The position numbers and the translations under genes are program-made. A stretch of 64,000 nucleotides of DNA, from NCBI GenBank assembly GCA_019671005.1, contig CM033712.1, positions 70,444,479 to 70,508,478 of the forward strand. Reading direction: 5' to 3'. This stretch comes from Hibiscus mutabilis. Its lineage: Eukaryota > Streptophyta > Magnoliopsida > Malvales > Malvaceae. Of this stretch, positions 46,085-58,376 are shown one piece after another. Position 1 is the first letter of the stretch. Each line of letters starts with the position of its first letter. Under the pieces are notes generated by a model. It was not told the origin of the DNA. It did not search any database and worked only from the letters and a program-made list of their open reading frames with translations.

Positions 46085-49000
46085 TGTAACACCCCTACCC
46101 CGGGTTAGTAGTAACCCGGCTCGGGAGCATTACCAGGGACATTAACAAGCATTACAAGACAAGGATAGTAAGAACTCATCTTTAATAAATGAGTTCCTTA
46201 GCTAACAAGTAGTTAAACATACGAAACTTCTTTGGCAAGCAAGCACAAATTTGTTAAACAAGTAAGCACAGAGCATTCAAATAGGCCACTAAAATGTTTC
46301 CTTTCATGATTCATTTTTCATTTTCAATCCATGATATCATACAACATTCGAATGGCAAGACAAGCAAGCATGGTTCATCTCGTTCTACTTTCGATCCAAG
46401 CAAGACATGAAGCATTTCATGTAACTTTAATTAAACATGATCATTAAGGCACCCAATGGTACATACCTTGTGTCCAAGCAAGCTAGCATTGCCATTTCTT
46501 ACCATTGGTAGCCACAAGATTAAGTATACATAAACATTCATGCTATTCATTCAATCATTCACATGTTCATTATACAAGGCATTCGATTATCACGAGTAGA
46601 TTAGATTGTGAACATTTTCAGCGAATTTGTTACATATATGCACAGCAAAAATACTTATATTCACAAGGAAATTTGGTTCATTTCATGTCTCAAACTTAAC
46701 AACTAAGTTCATAACATAGAAGGCTCATACAAGGACAATATATACAAGTACTCAACTTCCAAAATGCATGATCAAGATAAACTATATACATTCTAGTGCC
46801 ACCAATCTAGGAGCATTCAAAATAAGTATGAAACTATACTTTAACTCTGCTTGTGTGCTGCTTCGATCTCAAGGAAACAGGCTTTAGAATCAAGCAACAA
46901 TCGAATCATTTATCCTGTTGGTTGGGAATGATGAAAACAAGAGTGATAAGTACAAAATATGTACTTAGTGAGGTACTAACTAGTTCTAACCATTTATCAT
47001 GTTATTTAGCCATTTACCAACTCTACCTAACTAAAGCTTATAAGCATTTAAAGTCAATCAAGAATTACAATCACCAAGCATGTATATCATTCGAACAATC
47101 TAGCAAGCAATAGGCATGAATTATATCTTATTAGAGTAACAAGGCAAGCAATACCAAGAAATATGTTATCTAATCATTCGAATGTTATACATTTACCAAG
47201 TAAATCAAGTTGACATACCAAATATAGAATATTGCATGGTTTGCATGTCAAGCAACAATACATCTCATGTCAAGTCTCAAGCAATTCATGCTTCCATGAC
47301 AAGTAATATACAATTCAAGGCTTTCATGTCAAGTAACATTCATTATATAACTTTCAAGACAAGTAACATGTATTCTAGGATTGTTATTTCATTTGTTATC
47401 ATTTAAAATACCCCTTGGTACTTAGTTTGTATAGGTAATCGAGTCTCCAACCAACTGTTGCCACAAGATGCACCATAGTGCTGGTCAACCCTCTTACTGT
47501 CGCCAAAGACCACATACATACCCTCCGAGTGTCGCCAAATAGGGGCCTTAGCCCTGGACCGTAGTCCACCCTAACACAATGAGCTCTAGACTCTAAGGCA
47601 TGCCCTTCTACCTAATCCAACTAACTACCAAGGTTGTTCGATTTTAGGCATTTATACAAGTATTTCAAGTTCAAGATCATGTCAAGTATTCAACAAGTTC
47701 ATTATATACTAGGCCCTTAGGCCAATTGAGCCATAGCTCACATATCATGTAATTCTCATGTGTTCATTTCATCAATTTGGGATAACATTTCAAGCAATTT
47801 CTTTAAGCATTCGATCACATACCATATCACACATGCAAGCACCAATGTTACCACTTAAACATGCTTAGCAATCGAATTATACATGAATTCAAGGATGTGA
47901 TCAAATTTCAGGCATTAGTTTAATCATACTTCCCTTATTAGGCCAAGTCCATATTAGGTCCATTTAAACATTACAAGAATGTAGACATGCATGTATTGGT
48001 TAGGACCTAGTCCTAACCCTAGAAATAACTACACTCACAATACTCCCAAGCTAGCTAGTCTTGGATCCACACTCTTTTGTTCTTAGCTTTAGGATGTTCC
48101 ACCCTTTCCTCTTCCACCAAGTTCACTCATGGTTCTAACACATTACACAAGTAAATACATATTAAAACAAGTTCACATAATCATTCAACCAAGGCAATAT
48201 TATTAGTACACAACATATACAAATATGGCAGCATGTTCATATATATTCTTTACTACACATAGCTACACTTGTCTATACTCTAATTCATGTAAAACAGGGC
48301 AGTAACCACTGTCCCAAAACTATTTACAAAACAGTTTAAAAACTGCCACAAAACTGTGTACAATTACCTAAACTGTTGTTACTAGGCATCATGTACTCTG
48401 CTCACTTAAACATGCATAACTTTCATTCTGTACGTCAGAATTTCAATTGGTTTGCACGTTGGAAAGCTAACTTAGTTTTCTTTCTAACCATATAGTCCTT
48501 GCATTTTAATTCTTTGCCAATTATTACAGTTTTTAACTTAAAGACAAGGCAATTTACAACACTGAACAGTTTGCACTGTCCCTAGTGTTTCTTCTCTACA
48601 ATTTATTCTACAATTCAGAATTCAGTTCTGTTTTCTCCTATTGAATTTAGACATGTTAAGGCATTTTCCATAAAAAAATTTCAGCCTTAAATTCCTTTTA
48701 TAAAATTTATGGTGATTTTTCAAAGTTACTACCCAGAACAGAGTATTCTAGGCAGATTACACTAGTTTAAGTTTCTAGCTTCATATTTCCTCTAAACAAG
48801 ATTCTAACATTGTAATTCAACTTATTTTCATGTTCTTACTTGTCTAGGTCAGTCTAATTCAACTATCAATGTGATTATAATAGGGCATTATAGTGCTATG
48901 TTCAATTTGATCCATTTGATCAACAACATACTTCTAATTCACCATTTGAGCAGTCCATTACCTAGCTTTAACTAATCCAGTTATATCCATTCATTTTCCA

Positions 49001-49763
49001 GCAAGTTATTTACTCTATTCAAGTCTCAATTCATCTAACAACATGATCAAAATAGGGCATTATATACAATTAGCATGTTTACATATTTTCACCTAGCAAA
49101 ACAGTCCTTAATCAAAACTAGTTTCAACCATAATTCCTATTCTCAATTTCCAGCAACCTTATACATTCTCTTTAGCAATTTAGCTACTAACACTCACAAT
49201 TTCAAGCATCATTAGAAGCTAACATCACTATAACATGCATAACAATCATCATATTCAAATTAGGCAACAAGAACATCACAATTTCAAGATTCAAGCATTC
49301 TATAACATGTAGAAATCAAGCATTTTACCTTTCTCAATGTGAATTCTAACTCAATTTAGTCCTACCGTGGCCTAATCTCTCAAGAACTCCATGGATCTCA
49401 TCAAGTTTTCTCTCTTCTCTCTCTTTTCTTTACATTCTGTGAAAGGGATAGAATGAAGAGATTCATGAGGATTTGTTTGTTGACAATTCCATTATGGATG
49501 ATCAACCCAACGTGTGAGGCATAACCTCATGCCACATGTAAAGGTTTCTTTGTTTAATAAGTTTAGCATGCAATGATCTAGTTTTGCCTAATATTCAAGA
49601 TGGTCCTTTTAATTTGGCATTCTAACTTGTTGGCTATAACATTTTAGTCATTTAGTTATTTTTTAGCTAATGTTCTTTCTTCTTTAATTTGATTAACACA
49701 TAATTCAATTAGCCTTTAGCTTAGATAGTGGTAACCTTCCTAGGCCAAGTTTATGGTGTTATA
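46085..49763 (-). repeat. 3' LTR of the chromovirus (left copy)
   Basis: 3,679 bases, pairing along its whole length with 54623-58303. A field of degenerate CAAGTAACAT words lies at about 47255-47370. Three TGT(C/T)GCCA words lie at 47456-47532. The last bases read TATAA where the partner has TACAT, so one terminal C has changed. The LTR has no real genes. Confidence 0.92.
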
Positions 49764-49784
49764 ATTCTCCCCCTTAAAATAAAT
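49764..49784 (-). other. Polypurine tract of the chromovirus
   Basis: On the minus strand TTTTAAGGGGGAGAATT stands directly before the 3' LTR. Confidence 0.7.
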
Positions 49785-49822
49785 TCATCCTCAAATTTAC
49801 CTGAATCGAATAGGTAAAGATA

Positions 49823-50880
49823 TTACTTCCTCATGACTTCTTCAGATTCCCAAGTTGCCTCTTCTTCCTTGTGGTTTCTCCACAAGACCTTGACAAGAGG
49901 AACAATTTTTCTCCCGAGCTTTCTAACTTCACGGTCAAGAATCTGGACTGGTTCTTCTTTGTAAGACAAGTCAAGATTCAATTCTACTTCTTTAGGCCCA
50001 AGGACATGGGATGGATCAGATCTATATCTTCTGAGCATAGATACGTGAAAGACATTGTGAATCTTGTTAAATTCATTGGGAAGAGCCAATCGGTAGGCCA
50101 CTGGCCCTATCCTTTCAATGACTTCAAACAGACCAATGAATCGGGGATTGAGTTTCCCTTTTCTTCCAAACCGAAAGACTTTCTTCCAAGGAGATACTTT
50201 GAGGAAGACTTTGTCTCCAACATTATATTGGATGTCTCTCCTTTTCAAGTCTGCATATACTTTCTGCCTATCAAAGGCCTGCTTCAATCGATCATGTATG
50301 ATCTTCACTTGTTCTTCAGTTTCTTTGAGCAATTGAGGTCCTAAAACCTTGCTTTCTCCCAATTCAAACTAGCACAAGGGAGTTTTACATTTCCTTCCGT
50401 ATAGAGCTTTGAAATGAGCCATTTGGATAGATGTCTGGTAGCTGTTGTTGTAAGCAAACTCTACTAGGGGTAGAGATTTCTCCCAGTTCTTTCCAAAGTC
50501 TATAACACAAGCATGTAGCATGTCTTCAAGCACTTGTATGATTCTTTCAGATTGTCAATCTAAATGAGGATGAAAGGTTGTACTAAGGTGCACTCTAGCT
50601 CCTAGAGCCTTCTGTAAGGAATTTCAGAATTGGGAAGTAAATCTAGGGTATCGATCAGAGATTATAGCTGTAGGTACACCGTGTAATCGAATCACTTTAC
50701 AGATGTATCGCTCAGCTAAGGTTTCCAAGCTCATGTTCATTCAAACAGGGATGAAGTGAGTAGAGTTTGTGAAGCTATCAACAATCACCCATACAACATC
50801 ATTCTTTCTTGGAGTGGAAGGAAGACCAGTAACAAAGTCTATTATAATCCGATCCCATTTCCACTAAGGGAATTCGATTG
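49823..50880 (-). pseudogene. Chromovirus integrase core and chromodomain (broken)
   Basis: Read on the minus strand, the catalytic core (about 50880-50365) keeps DFVTGLP, ISDRYPRF and SERIIQVLEDML around the three acidic positions but has several stops. The C-terminal part is open from 50362 to 49823 (179 codons). It holds GPVAYRLALP, NVFHVSMLRRY and then the chromodomain block VQILDREVRKLG, VLWRNHKEEEATWESEE. The chromodomain is thought to guide integration to certain chromatin. The frame stops at 49823-49825, before the short conserved tail that would run to the polypurine tract. Confidence 0.88.
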
Positions 50881-52325
50881 GTTAGAGCAGTCTAGTGGGG
50901 ATTTGATGCTCGACTTTGACTCTTTGACAAGTTAAACATTTTGAAACAAAGTCTGTGATAGTCGATTTCATGCCTGACCACCAGTATAGTGGCTTTAGAT
51001 CCTTGTACATCTTAACTGATCCTGGGTGAATCGAGAAAGAGCTTTGGTGAGCTTCTTGTAGCATCTCCTGTTTTAGCTCCTCATTGTTAGGAACATATAC
51101 TCTATTTTTGAAATAGAGGAGTCCATTCGACCTGAGGGAGAAGTCAGAATTAGACTCAGAGTCTAGTTTGAATATGATCTTCTGAAGATCTGGATCAGTT
51201 TGCTGGAGTTCTTTGATTCTCGAGATCAAGCTAGATTGAACTTGAAGTTCATACAAGAATTTTAGTCCTTTAGATAAACGAAAATGAACATTGATAGCCA
51301 AGAAAGCTACGAAAGAATAAACAAGATCACTAAGGATGGTTTTCGAATAAATTATTCTGGGATTTAGATTTAGCGGTTTACCCGAGTATGGTCTGCGACT
51401 AAGGGCATCAACAACTATGTTTGCTTTCCCCGGATGGTAGTCGATAACCAAATCATAATCTTTAAGTAACTCTAGCCATCTCCTTTGCCTCAAAATCAAG
51501 TCTTTCTGAGTTAGGAGGTATTTGAGACTCTTGTGGTTTGTGAACAAGTTACATTTTTCCCCGTACAAGTAATGTCTCCAGATTTTGAGTGCAAACACGA
51601 TAGCTGCCAATTCTAGATCGTGTGTAGGGTAGTTTGACTCGTGTGGTTTTAGTTGCCTTTAAGCGTAAGCTACCACTTTTCCATCTTGCATTAGAACACA
51701 TTCTAGTCCCAAATGAGATGCATCATTGTAAATAGTATACTCCTTGCCTGATAATGGTTGGATGAGAATCAGAGCATGAGTCAGGATTTGTTTAAACTGA
51801 TCGAAGCTTTGTTGTTGGTTCTCCGACCAAACAAAGGGCGTGTCTTTACGAGTTAGCTTAGTCAAGCTTGCGGCAATAGATGAAAATCCCTTGACAAAAC
51901 ACCGATAATACCCGGTTAAACCGAGAAAGCTTTTGATCTCACTGACATTCTTCGGAGGTCTCAAATCTAGGATGGATCAAATTTTGCTTGGGTATACTTT
52001 AACCCTTTCTTTCGAGATGACATGGCCAAGGAACGAGACTTCCGATAGCTAGAATTCACATTTAGAGAACTTTACGAACAATTGACCTTCTTATAGAGTT
52101 TGCAATACAATTCGAAATGTTCTTCTTTATTTCAAGAATACACCAGGATGTCACCGATGAAGACGACCACAAACTTGTCAAGATAGGGCTTGAATACACG
52201 ATTCATGAGATCCATGAAAGTAGCTGGAGCATTCGTTAACTCGAATGGCATTACAAGGAATTCAAAGTGGCCATATCGAGTACGAAAGACTATCTTGGGT
52301 ACATCTTCTTCTTTTACCCTCATTT
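50881..52325 (-). pseudogene. Chromovirus RNase H and integrase zinc region, with end of reverse transcriptase (broken)
   Basis: The second half of the reverse transcriptase is at 52323-52132. Its catalytic motif reads F-I-G-D (52150-52161) where the family has two Asp residues, so the first Asp is Gly. LRPPKNVSEIKSFLGLTGYY-type sequence starts the connection domain at about 51964. RNase H follows with YNDASHLGLECVLMQDGKVV (about 51730-51671) and HYLYGEKCNLFTNHKSLKYL (about 51570). The integrase zinc region shows HPGSVKMYKDL, WWSGMKSTI and CLTCQRVK (about 51030-50925). Stops at about 51660 and 52129 break the frame. Confidence 0.88.
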
Positions 52326-53335
52326 GGCAGTAACCCGATCAAAGATCGATATTTGAGAACACCGAAGCATCTTTGAGTTAATCAAATGGATCTTTTATCC
52401 TTGGGAGAGGATATCGATTCTTGATAGTAAGCTTGTTCAATTGTCTGTAATCAATACAGAGTCTTATAGTCCCGTCTTTCTTTTTCAGGAACAAGACTGG
52501 AGCACCCCAGGGAGACGAGCTAGGCCGAATAAAGCCTTTATCTTGTAGCTCTTGGAGTTGCTTATTGAGTTCTTTCAATTCAACAGGTACCATTCGATAA
52601 GGTGTGATGGACACCAGAGTTGTTCCAGGTTGAACATCGATTTCGAACTCCACTTCTCTAGTGGGAGGAAGACCAGGGAGTTTCTCGGGAAAAACATCAA
52701 AATATTCAAATACAATAGGCACACTAGGTAAGCAAAATTCAAGTTCATCTTGTAAGACCATAATAACAAAGATTGAGGTCAGTTTCTTGTTAATTAGAAG
52801 AATTGATTCTTTTCTTAAGCCCCAAAGATAAAGTCTCCTATTTAGGCAATCTACCCAGGCTTCATGTTTGCTTAACCAATCTAGTTCTATCACTAGATTG
52901 AACTCACAAGTTGGCAAGACATATAGATCAACAAGAAAGGGTACATTTCGAATGAATAGGGGACAATTTCTACAGATAAGGCTTATGTTTGTAATCCCCC
53001 TATTGGGTTCGAAACTACAAGGCTTTGTTTTACATTTTTAGGTTTTAACTTCAATTTTGCAATCAAAGATGAGCATACAAATGAATGTGTGGATCCCGAG
53101 TCTATTAAAGTATAAACATGAGTTGAATTTAGCTCAACGGCACCTGCTATGACATCGGGTGATTCTTCATCTTCTTTTCCTCGGATATGATAGATTCGAG
53201 CAGGAGCCTGAGATTACTGGTGAGTAGGGGTGTTCGAATGTTGTCCCTTGCCCTTCCTCTGATTTCCAAACTGAGCTTGTCTGGGACCTTTGTTTTGAAT
53301 GGAATGAGCTGAGCTAGCATTTGCTGGAGTTCGAT
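52326..53335 (-). pseudogene. Chromovirus protease and first half of reverse transcriptase (broken)
   Basis: The protease has the catalytic block DSGSTHSFVCS, with Asp at 53100-53102. The reverse transcriptase start is open at 52917-52378 (179 codons): LPPTREVEFEIDVQPGT, GFIRPSSSPWGAPVLFLKKK and DGTIRLCIDYRQLNKLTIKN, RYPLPRI. A frame break separates this from the F-I-G-D part at 52323. Confidence 0.88.
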
Positions 53336-54478
53336 TTAGAACCTTGTTAGGATTCTGAGAAAAATCCCTGATATAGCAATCGGAGGCTCCACGTAAGAAA
53401 CATAGATTTTTTTGAGTTCTACATTGGCCAGTGTGATGCTTCTGGCAGAACTTGCAAGTAGGATATTGAGCAGCTTTACCAGAATTCCCCGTACTATCAA
53501 CAGAGATGATCGGGGCTGAAGGATTAGATACCGATAGAGGTTTCGGTATGTAGTTGCTCTTCTGAACAAGAGTGTAATTCGATGAGTGTTCTTTGGAGTG
53601 TTTAGACTTCTTTGACTGCCAGTGAGGATTGTCATCATTCCTAGATCGTTTGTCTTTCCAAGAGTTACCACTTTTGCATTTATCAGAGGCTTTTATCTTT
53701 GCCTCGATTGCAATAGCCCGGTTTCAAATTTTGAAAGTCAGTGATACCCAAGGTAGTGAATATTGGACTCAGTTCATCATTCAGTCCATCAATAAACATC
53801 CGACACTTGTCAGCATCAGTCTTGATGTATTCCGACGTGTACTTGTAATACTTGTAGAAATCGCTCACGTATTGTTCAATGGGTCAACCACCTTGCTTGA
53901 GGTACAAGAAACGCTTTCAGCGCTCGGCCAGGTATTGTTCACTGATGTATTTCTTCCTGAATTCCTTGAGGAAGAATTTCCAAGTTACAACTCCAGCAGG
54001 AGCAGTAAGTGTAGTGGTTTCCCACTAACTCAAAGCTTCATCTGCCAACAGGGCTATGACACATTCAAGTTTGTGTTCATCGGAACATGGCAGTTGTTTG
54101 GTCAGGATTCGAGTAGTGGCCTCTAAACAATACTTAGCTACTTCAGGATTGGCTTCATCAGTGCCAATGAAAGTATAGAACCGATGTTGAGCCAGCTTGT
54201 CAATCGAGGCTCTGTTTGGCATAACAGCAGGAGGAGGAATATGATGGTCGTATTTCAAAGTAGTTACAAGATGATTGAACATCTCCTTCATGCTCAGGAG
54301 ACATTCCTGCTGCACAGGATTTATAGCATGAGCTTCCTGTTGAGCAGCAGCTTAGGCTCGGGGTTGAGCTTAATGTTGTGGAGGATTCTACTCCATCCTC
54401 ACACTATCTCCTTCATTCGAGGAGCCTTCAGGACTTTCATCGTCCCAAGCGAGCCTTGTTTCAGACATTCTACGTTCA
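53336..54478 (-). pseudogene. Chromovirus gag (broken)
   Basis: It starts MSETRLAWDDESPEG at 54478. Gag core pieces are YTFIGTDEANPEVAKYCLEA (about 54170), LECVIALLADEALS, EFRKKYISEQYLAER and EQYVSDFYKYYKYTSEYIK (about 53875). Stops fall at about 54023 and twice near 53890-53920. The zinc-knuckle area near 53450-53380 has lost part of its spacing (CFLRGASDCYIRDF), so nucleic-acid binding would also be impaired. Confidence 0.85.
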
Positions 54479-54604
54479 AATAGAACAATTAGGAATTTGG
54501 TTTAGTTAAGCAAAGACACAAGCTATACAATACAAGTCTCCTAGGTGGCACAAGTATCCTATATGATGCAAGAGAGCCCAGTTTAGTCCTAGAACTGACT
54601 AAAA

Positions 54605-54617
54605 AGCTCTGATTACC
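54605..54617 (-). other. Primer-binding site of the chromovirus (initiator-Met tRNA type)
   Basis: The minus strand reads TGGTAATCAGAGC a few bases inside the 5' LTR (54623-58303). The usual initiator-methionine primer site is TGGTATCAGAGC, so this copy has one extra A. Confidence 0.75.
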
Positions 54618-54622
54618 AATAA

Positions 54623-57600
54623 ATGTAACACCCCTACCCCAGGTTAGTAGTAACCCAACTTGGGAGCGTTACCGGGGACATTAACAAGCATTATAGGACA
54701 AGGATAGTGAGAACTCATCCTTAATAAACGAGTTCCTTAGCTAACAAGTAATTAAATATACGTAACTTCTTTGGCAAGCAAGCACAAATTTGTTAAACAA
54801 GAAAGCATAGGGCATTCGAATAGGCCACTAAAATGTTTCCTTTCATGATTTATTTTGCATTTTCAATCCATGATATCATACAACATTCGAATGGCAAGAC
54901 AAGCAAGCATGGTTCATCTCGTTCTACTTTCGATCCAAGCAAGACATGAAGCATTTCATGTAACTTTAATTAGACATGATCATTAAGGCACCCAATGGTA
55001 CATACCTTGTGCCCAAGAAAGCTAGCATTTCCATTTCTTACCATTGCCAGCCACAAGATTAAGTATACATAAACATTCATGCTATTCATTCAATCATTCA
55101 CATGTTCATTAAACAGGGCATTCAATTATCACAAGTAGATTAGATCGTGAACATTTTCAGCCAATTTGTTACATATATGCTCAGAAAAAAAAACTTATAT
55201 TATCAAGGAAATTTGGTTCATTACATATCTCAAACTTAACAACTAAGTTCATAACATAAAAGGCCCATACAAGCACAATATATACAAGTACTCAACTTCC
55301 AAAATACATGATCAAGATAAACTATATACATTCTAGTGCCACCAATCTAGGAGCATCCAAAATAAGTATGAAACCATACTTTAACTCTGCTTGTGTGTTG
55401 CTTCGATCTTAAGGAAACAGGCTTCAGAATCAAGCAACGATCGAATCCTTTATCATGTTGGTTGGGAAGGATGAAAACAAGAGTGATAAGTACAAAATAT
55501 GTACTTAGTGAGGTACTAACTAGTTCTAACCATTTATCATGTTATTTAGCCATTTACCAAGTCTACCTAACTAAAGCTTATAAGCATTTCAAGTCAATCA
55601 AGAATCACAATCACCAAGCATGTATATCATTCGAACAATCTAGCAAGCAATAGGCATGAATTATATCTTATTAGAGTAACAAGGTAAGCAATACCAAGAA
55701 ATATGTTATCTAATCATTTGAATAGTATACATTTACCAAGTAAATCAAGTTGACATACCGAATATAGGACATTGCATGGTTTACATGTCAAGCAACAATA
55801 CATCTCATATCAAGTCTCAAGCAATTCATGCTTCCATGACAAGTAATATACAATTCAAGGCTTTCATGTCAAGTAACATTCATTATATAACTTTCAAGAC
55901 AAGTAACATGTATTATAGGATTGTTATTTCATTTATTATCATTTAAACAACCCCCTTGGTACTTAGTTTGTATAGGTAATCGAGTCTCCAACCAACTGTC
56001 GCCACAAGATGCACTGTAATGCGGGTCAACCCTCTTACTGTCGCCAAAGACCACATACGTACCCTTCGTCTGTCGCCAAATAGGGGACTTAGCCCTGGAC
56101 CATAGTCCACCATGACACAATGAGCTCTAGACTCCAAGGCATGCCCTTCTACCTAATCCAACTAGCTACCAAGGTTGTTCGATTTTAGCCATTTATACAA
56201 GTATTTCAAGTTCAAGATCATGTCAAGTATTAAGCAAGTTCATTATATACTATGCCCTTAGGCCAATTGAGCCATAGCTCACATATCATGTAATTCTCAT
56301 GTGCCCATTTCATCAATTTGGGATAAAATTTCAAGCAATTTCTTTAAGCATTCGATCACATGCCATATCACACATGCAAGCACCAATGTTACCACTTAAA
56401 AATGCTTAGCAATCGAATTATACATGAATTCAAGGATGTGATCAAATTTCATGCATTACTTTAATCATACTTCCCTTATTAGGCCAAGTCCATATTAGGT
56501 CCATTTAAACATTACAAGAATGTAGACATGCATGCATTGGTTAGGACCTAGTCCTAACCCTAGAAATAACTACACCCATAATACTCCCAAGCTAGCTAGT
56601 CTTGGATCCACACTTCTTTGTTCTTAGCTTTAGGATGTTCCACCCTTTCCTCTTCCACCAAGTTCACTCCTGGTTCTAACACATTACACAAGTAAATACA
56701 TATTAAAACAAGTTCACATAATCATTCAACCAAGACAATATTATTAGTACACAACATATACAAATCTGGCAGCATGTTCATATATATTCTTTACTACACA
56801 TAACTACACTTGTCTATACTCTAATTCATGTAAAACAGGACAGTAACCACTGTCCCAAAACTGTTTACAAAACAGTTTACAAAACTGCCACAAAACTTTG
56901 TACAATTACTAAACTGTTGTTACTAGGCAGCATGTACTCTGCTCACTTAAACATGCAAAACTTTCATTCCGTACGTCGGAATTTCAATTGGTTTACACCG
57001 TTGGAAAGCTAACTTAGTTGTCTTTCTAACCATCTAGTCCTTGCATTTTAATTCTTTTCCAATTAATACAGTTTTTAACTTAAAGACAAGGCAATTTACA
57101 ACACTAGACAGTTTGCACTATCCCTAGTGTTTTTTCTCTACAATTCATTCTACAATCCAGAATTCAGTTTTGTTTTCTCCTATTGATTTTATACATGTTA
57201 AGGCATTGTCCATAAAAATTTTAGTCTTAAATTCATTTTATACAATTTATGGTGATTTTGCAAAGTTACTGCTCAGAACAGAGTATTCTGGGCAGATTAC
57301 ACTAGTTTAAGTTTCTACCTACATAATTCCTTTAAACAATATTCTAACATTGTAATTCAACTTATTTTCATGTTCTTACATTTCTAGGTTAGTCTAATTC
57401 ACCTATCAATGTGATTATAATAGGGCATTATAGTGCTATGTTCAATTTGATCCATTTGATCAACAACATACTTCTAATTCACCATTTGAGCAGTCACTTA
57501 CCTAGCTTTAACTAATTCAGTTATATGCATTCATTTTCCAGCAAGTTATTTACTCTATTCAAATCTCAATTCATCTAACAACATGATCAAAACAGGGCAT

Positions 57601-58303
57601 TATATACAATTAGCATGTTTACATATTTTCACCTAGCAAAACAGTCCCTAGTCAAAACTAGTTTCAACCATAATTCCTATTCTCAATTTCCAGCAACCAT
57701 ATACATTCTCTTTAGCAATTTAGCTACTAACACTCACAATTTCAAGTATCATTAGAAGCTAACATCACTATAACATGCATAACGATCATCCTCTTCAAAT
57801 TAGGCAACAAGAACATAACAATTTCAAGATTCAAGCATTCTATAACATGTAAAAATCAAGCATTTTACCTTCCTCAATGTGAATTCTAACTCAATTTAGT
57901 CCTACCGTGGCCTAATCTCTCAAGAACTCCATGGATCTCATCAAGTTTTATCTCTTCTCTCTCTTTTCTTTACATTCGATGAATGGGATAGAATGAAGAG
58001 ATTCATGAGGATTTGTTTGTTGACAATTCCATTATGGATGATCAATCCAACGTGTGAATCATAACCTCATGCCACATGTAAAGGTTTCTTTGTTTAATAA
58101 GTGTAGCATGCAATGATCTAGTTTTGCCTAATATTCAAGATGGTCCTTTTAATTTGGCATTCTAACTTGTTGGCTATAACATTTTAGTCCTTTAGTTATT
58201 TGTTAGCTAATGTTCTTTCTTCTTTAATTTGATTAACACATAATTCAATTAGCCTTTAGCTTAGATAGTGGTAACCTTCCTAGGCCAAGTTTAGGGTGTT
58301 ACA
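54623..58303 (-). repeat. 5' LTR of the chromovirus (right copy)
   Basis: 3,681 bases. It starts TGTAACACCCC and ends GGTGTTACA. It is the promoter-side LTR for the minus-strand element. TCAAA follows at 58304-58308. Differences from the left copy are mostly transitions and cluster in the GC-rich first 250 bases. Confidence 0.92.
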
Positions 58304-58376
58304 TCAAAGACAAGGGCTTAATATTTTTTTCTAAAATTATAAGGACTTCAACTATCATTAAGCCAACACTTTTTTA
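58304..58376. mobile_element. Mutator-like element remnant, right part
   Basis: It continues the sequence cut at 46084 (TCAAA, then GACAAGGGCTTAATATT). The end CTTTTTTA at 58369-58376 may be the left target duplication of the foldback element. Confidence 0.45.

Larger units (their letters stand above)
46085..58303 (-). mobile_element. Ty3/gypsy chromodomain retrotransposon (chromovirus), 12.2 kb
   Basis: A structurally complete element in reverse orientation. Its LTRs are 46085-49763 and 54623-58303. It is flanked by perfect 5-base duplications, TCAAA at 46080-46084 and 58304-58308. The LTRs begin TGTAACACC and end GGTGTTACA (GGTGTTATA in the left copy). The tRNA-iMet-type primer site, polypurine tract, gag, protease, reverse transcriptase, RNase H, integrase and a C-terminal chromodomain are all found on the minus strand. 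About 20 differences over the first 245 aligned LTR bases (hand count) and many stops show it is old and dead. The domain order and chromodomain suggest a Tekay/Del-like chromovirus. Confidence 0.92.

Noticed and set aside
49871..50344. 157-codon plus-strand frame
   Set aside because: Antisense to the chromovirus integrase C-terminus and chromodomain, which is clearly coding on the minus strand.
53629..54126. 165-codon plus-strand frame
   Set aside because: Antisense shadow of the chromovirus gag.
55929..56137. Minus-strand frames in the 5' LTR
   Set aside because: They cover the repeated TGTCGCCA block and are not conserved in the other LTR.
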